Below, piece by piece: positions 4,881 to 5,390 of a DNA stretch of 5,390 bases. The DNA is from Candidatus Thorarchaeota archaeon (lineage in GTDB: Archaea > Asgardarchaeota > Thorarchaeia > Thorarchaeales > Thorarchaeaceae), in contig JAGSHP010000122.1 in assembly GCA_029855925.1 (NCBI GenBank), positions 1 through 5,390 on the forward strand, given 5' to 3'. Position 1 is the stretch's first letter. The number at the start of each line of letters is the position of its first letter. Both the position numbers and the translations under genes were made by a program. The notes below the pieces were generated by a model. It was given only the letters and a program-made list of their open reading frames with translations, ran no database searches and was not told the DNA's origin.

Positions 4881-5390
4881 TCCCGTTTGAAGATGGCCGC
4901 GATGGATCTTCCATTGATGGATCACTCGGCCATCTCTGACCACGTTGTAGATGTCACCAAGATTTGCCGCCAGGCAGGAGTGATTGGGAATGATCTGAAG
5001 CTTTGTCCCAGGCTCATACTCGGTCACTGGTCTATCTGTTGTGAACTTGATCTTTCCATGCTCCTGTGAGAGACTGACAATATTCAGCTCCGATACAACC
5101 TCTCCCTTTTCTGTCACGACCTTTCCAAATCCGCAGCCCGGTTCAATGTGTCGAGGTCCCGGATCGACAGACAGAGCAGTGGCTCCAGCATCAACTACTA
5201 TTCTGTCGGAATAGACTCCTATCACACTTGCAAGCACTCGGAGCGCACAATCCTCTATCTTGCAGGCCCCCAGAGCTACCTGCTCATAGTCATGAAAGAC
5301 ATAGTTCCCAGGCCTGACCTCCGTGATGCCATCCATCATCTCTTCCGCCAGTGACATACCCGGTGTCGATCCGATTGAGACCGTTTCAGG
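4872..5390 (-). CDS. D-threonine aldolase/D-serine dehydratase-like PLP enzyme, C-terminal half (partial)
   Basis: Fold-type III PLP enzymes of this family cleave D-threonine to glycine and acetaldehyde, or deaminate D-serine, using a divalent metal. The 172 visible residues run to TGA 4874-4872, and the frame stays open to the right edge. It starts with SIGSTPG, the PLP-phosphate-binding motif (residues 5-11 of the fragment), then ITEVRPGNYVFHD (22-34), then the beta domain with VVDAGATALSVDPGP, LSQEHG (108-113) and IPNHSCLAANL (134-144). His137 and Cys139 are the expected metal ligands (plus strand 4980-4982 and 4974-4976). The ATG at 5357 is internal, because conserved GSTP lies upstream of it. 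The N-terminal barrel with the PLP lysine is outside the window, so aldolase and dehydratase cannot be told apart here. Confidence 0.9.
   Translation of the reverse strand, partial: PETVSIGSTPGMSLAEEMMDGITEVRPGNYVFHDYEQVALGACKIEDCALRVLASVIGVYSDRIVVDAGATALSVDPGPRHIEPGCGFGKVVTEKGEVVSELNIVSLSQEHGKIKFTTDRPVTEYEPGTKLQIIPNHSCLAANLGDIYNVVRDGRVIHQWKIHRGHLQTGLT

Noticed and set aside
4579..4914. 111-codon open frame on - opposite the membrane protein gene
   Set aside because: It is antisense to the winged-helix and zinc-ribbon coding region and shows no domain-like pattern.
5355..5357. ATG as the start of the aldolase-like gene
   Set aside because: The frame continues upstream with the conserved GSTPG motif to the window edge, so this ATG is internal and the gene is partial.

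Overview
The window looks archaeal, with moderate GC (estimated by eye, about 50%). The evidence is a RIO-family protein kinase, a LarE of the three-cysteine type, AT-rich TATA-like boxes at the expected distance from starts, GTG and TTG starts behind strong Shine-Dalgarno sites, and a membrane protein ending in a CPxC/CPxC zinc ribbon. An Asgard-type lineage such as Thorarchaeota is a guess from overall style; nothing here proves it.

Layout from left to right. On the + strand lies the 3' end of an unidentified gene (1-108), then a 94-residue protein with a TBP-like sequence pattern (113-397), then larE (410-1222). The three are tightly spaced and probably form one operon. A DNA methyltransferase of the TSPPY type follows on the - strand (1183-2274); its last 40 bases overlap the 3' end of larE in antisense. 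A 358-base gap (2275-2632) holds no convincing gene, although it has a small open frame behind a good Shine-Dalgarno and some palindromes. A RIO-family kinase gene follows on + (2633-3412), with its start moved downstream to a GTG behind a GGAGGA site. It ends in an intrinsic-terminator-like hairpin. A 140-residue unrecognised protein with a possible AbrB-like segment and an ACT-like ferredoxin fold is on - (3547-3969). It is divergent from a + strand gene for a two-helix membrane protein with tandem winged-helix-like domains and a zinc ribbon (4147-4863); each of this pair has a TATA-like box in the shared 177-base gap. At the right edge the C-terminal half of a PLP-dependent D-threonine aldolase/D-serine dehydratase-like enzyme enters on - (4872-5390) and continues beyond the window.

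The genes do not form one pathway. The left operon points to biosynthesis of the nickel-pincer nucleotide cofactor (LarE), though larA, larB and larC are not visible. The rest reads as a compact mix of housekeeping (RIO kinase), DNA modification, D-amino acid metabolism and two probable regulatory or sensory proteins. No rRNA, tRNA, CRISPR array or insertion sequence was seen. No clear new multi-gene system stands out; the best leads are the small protein next to larE and the divergent pair at 3547-4863.
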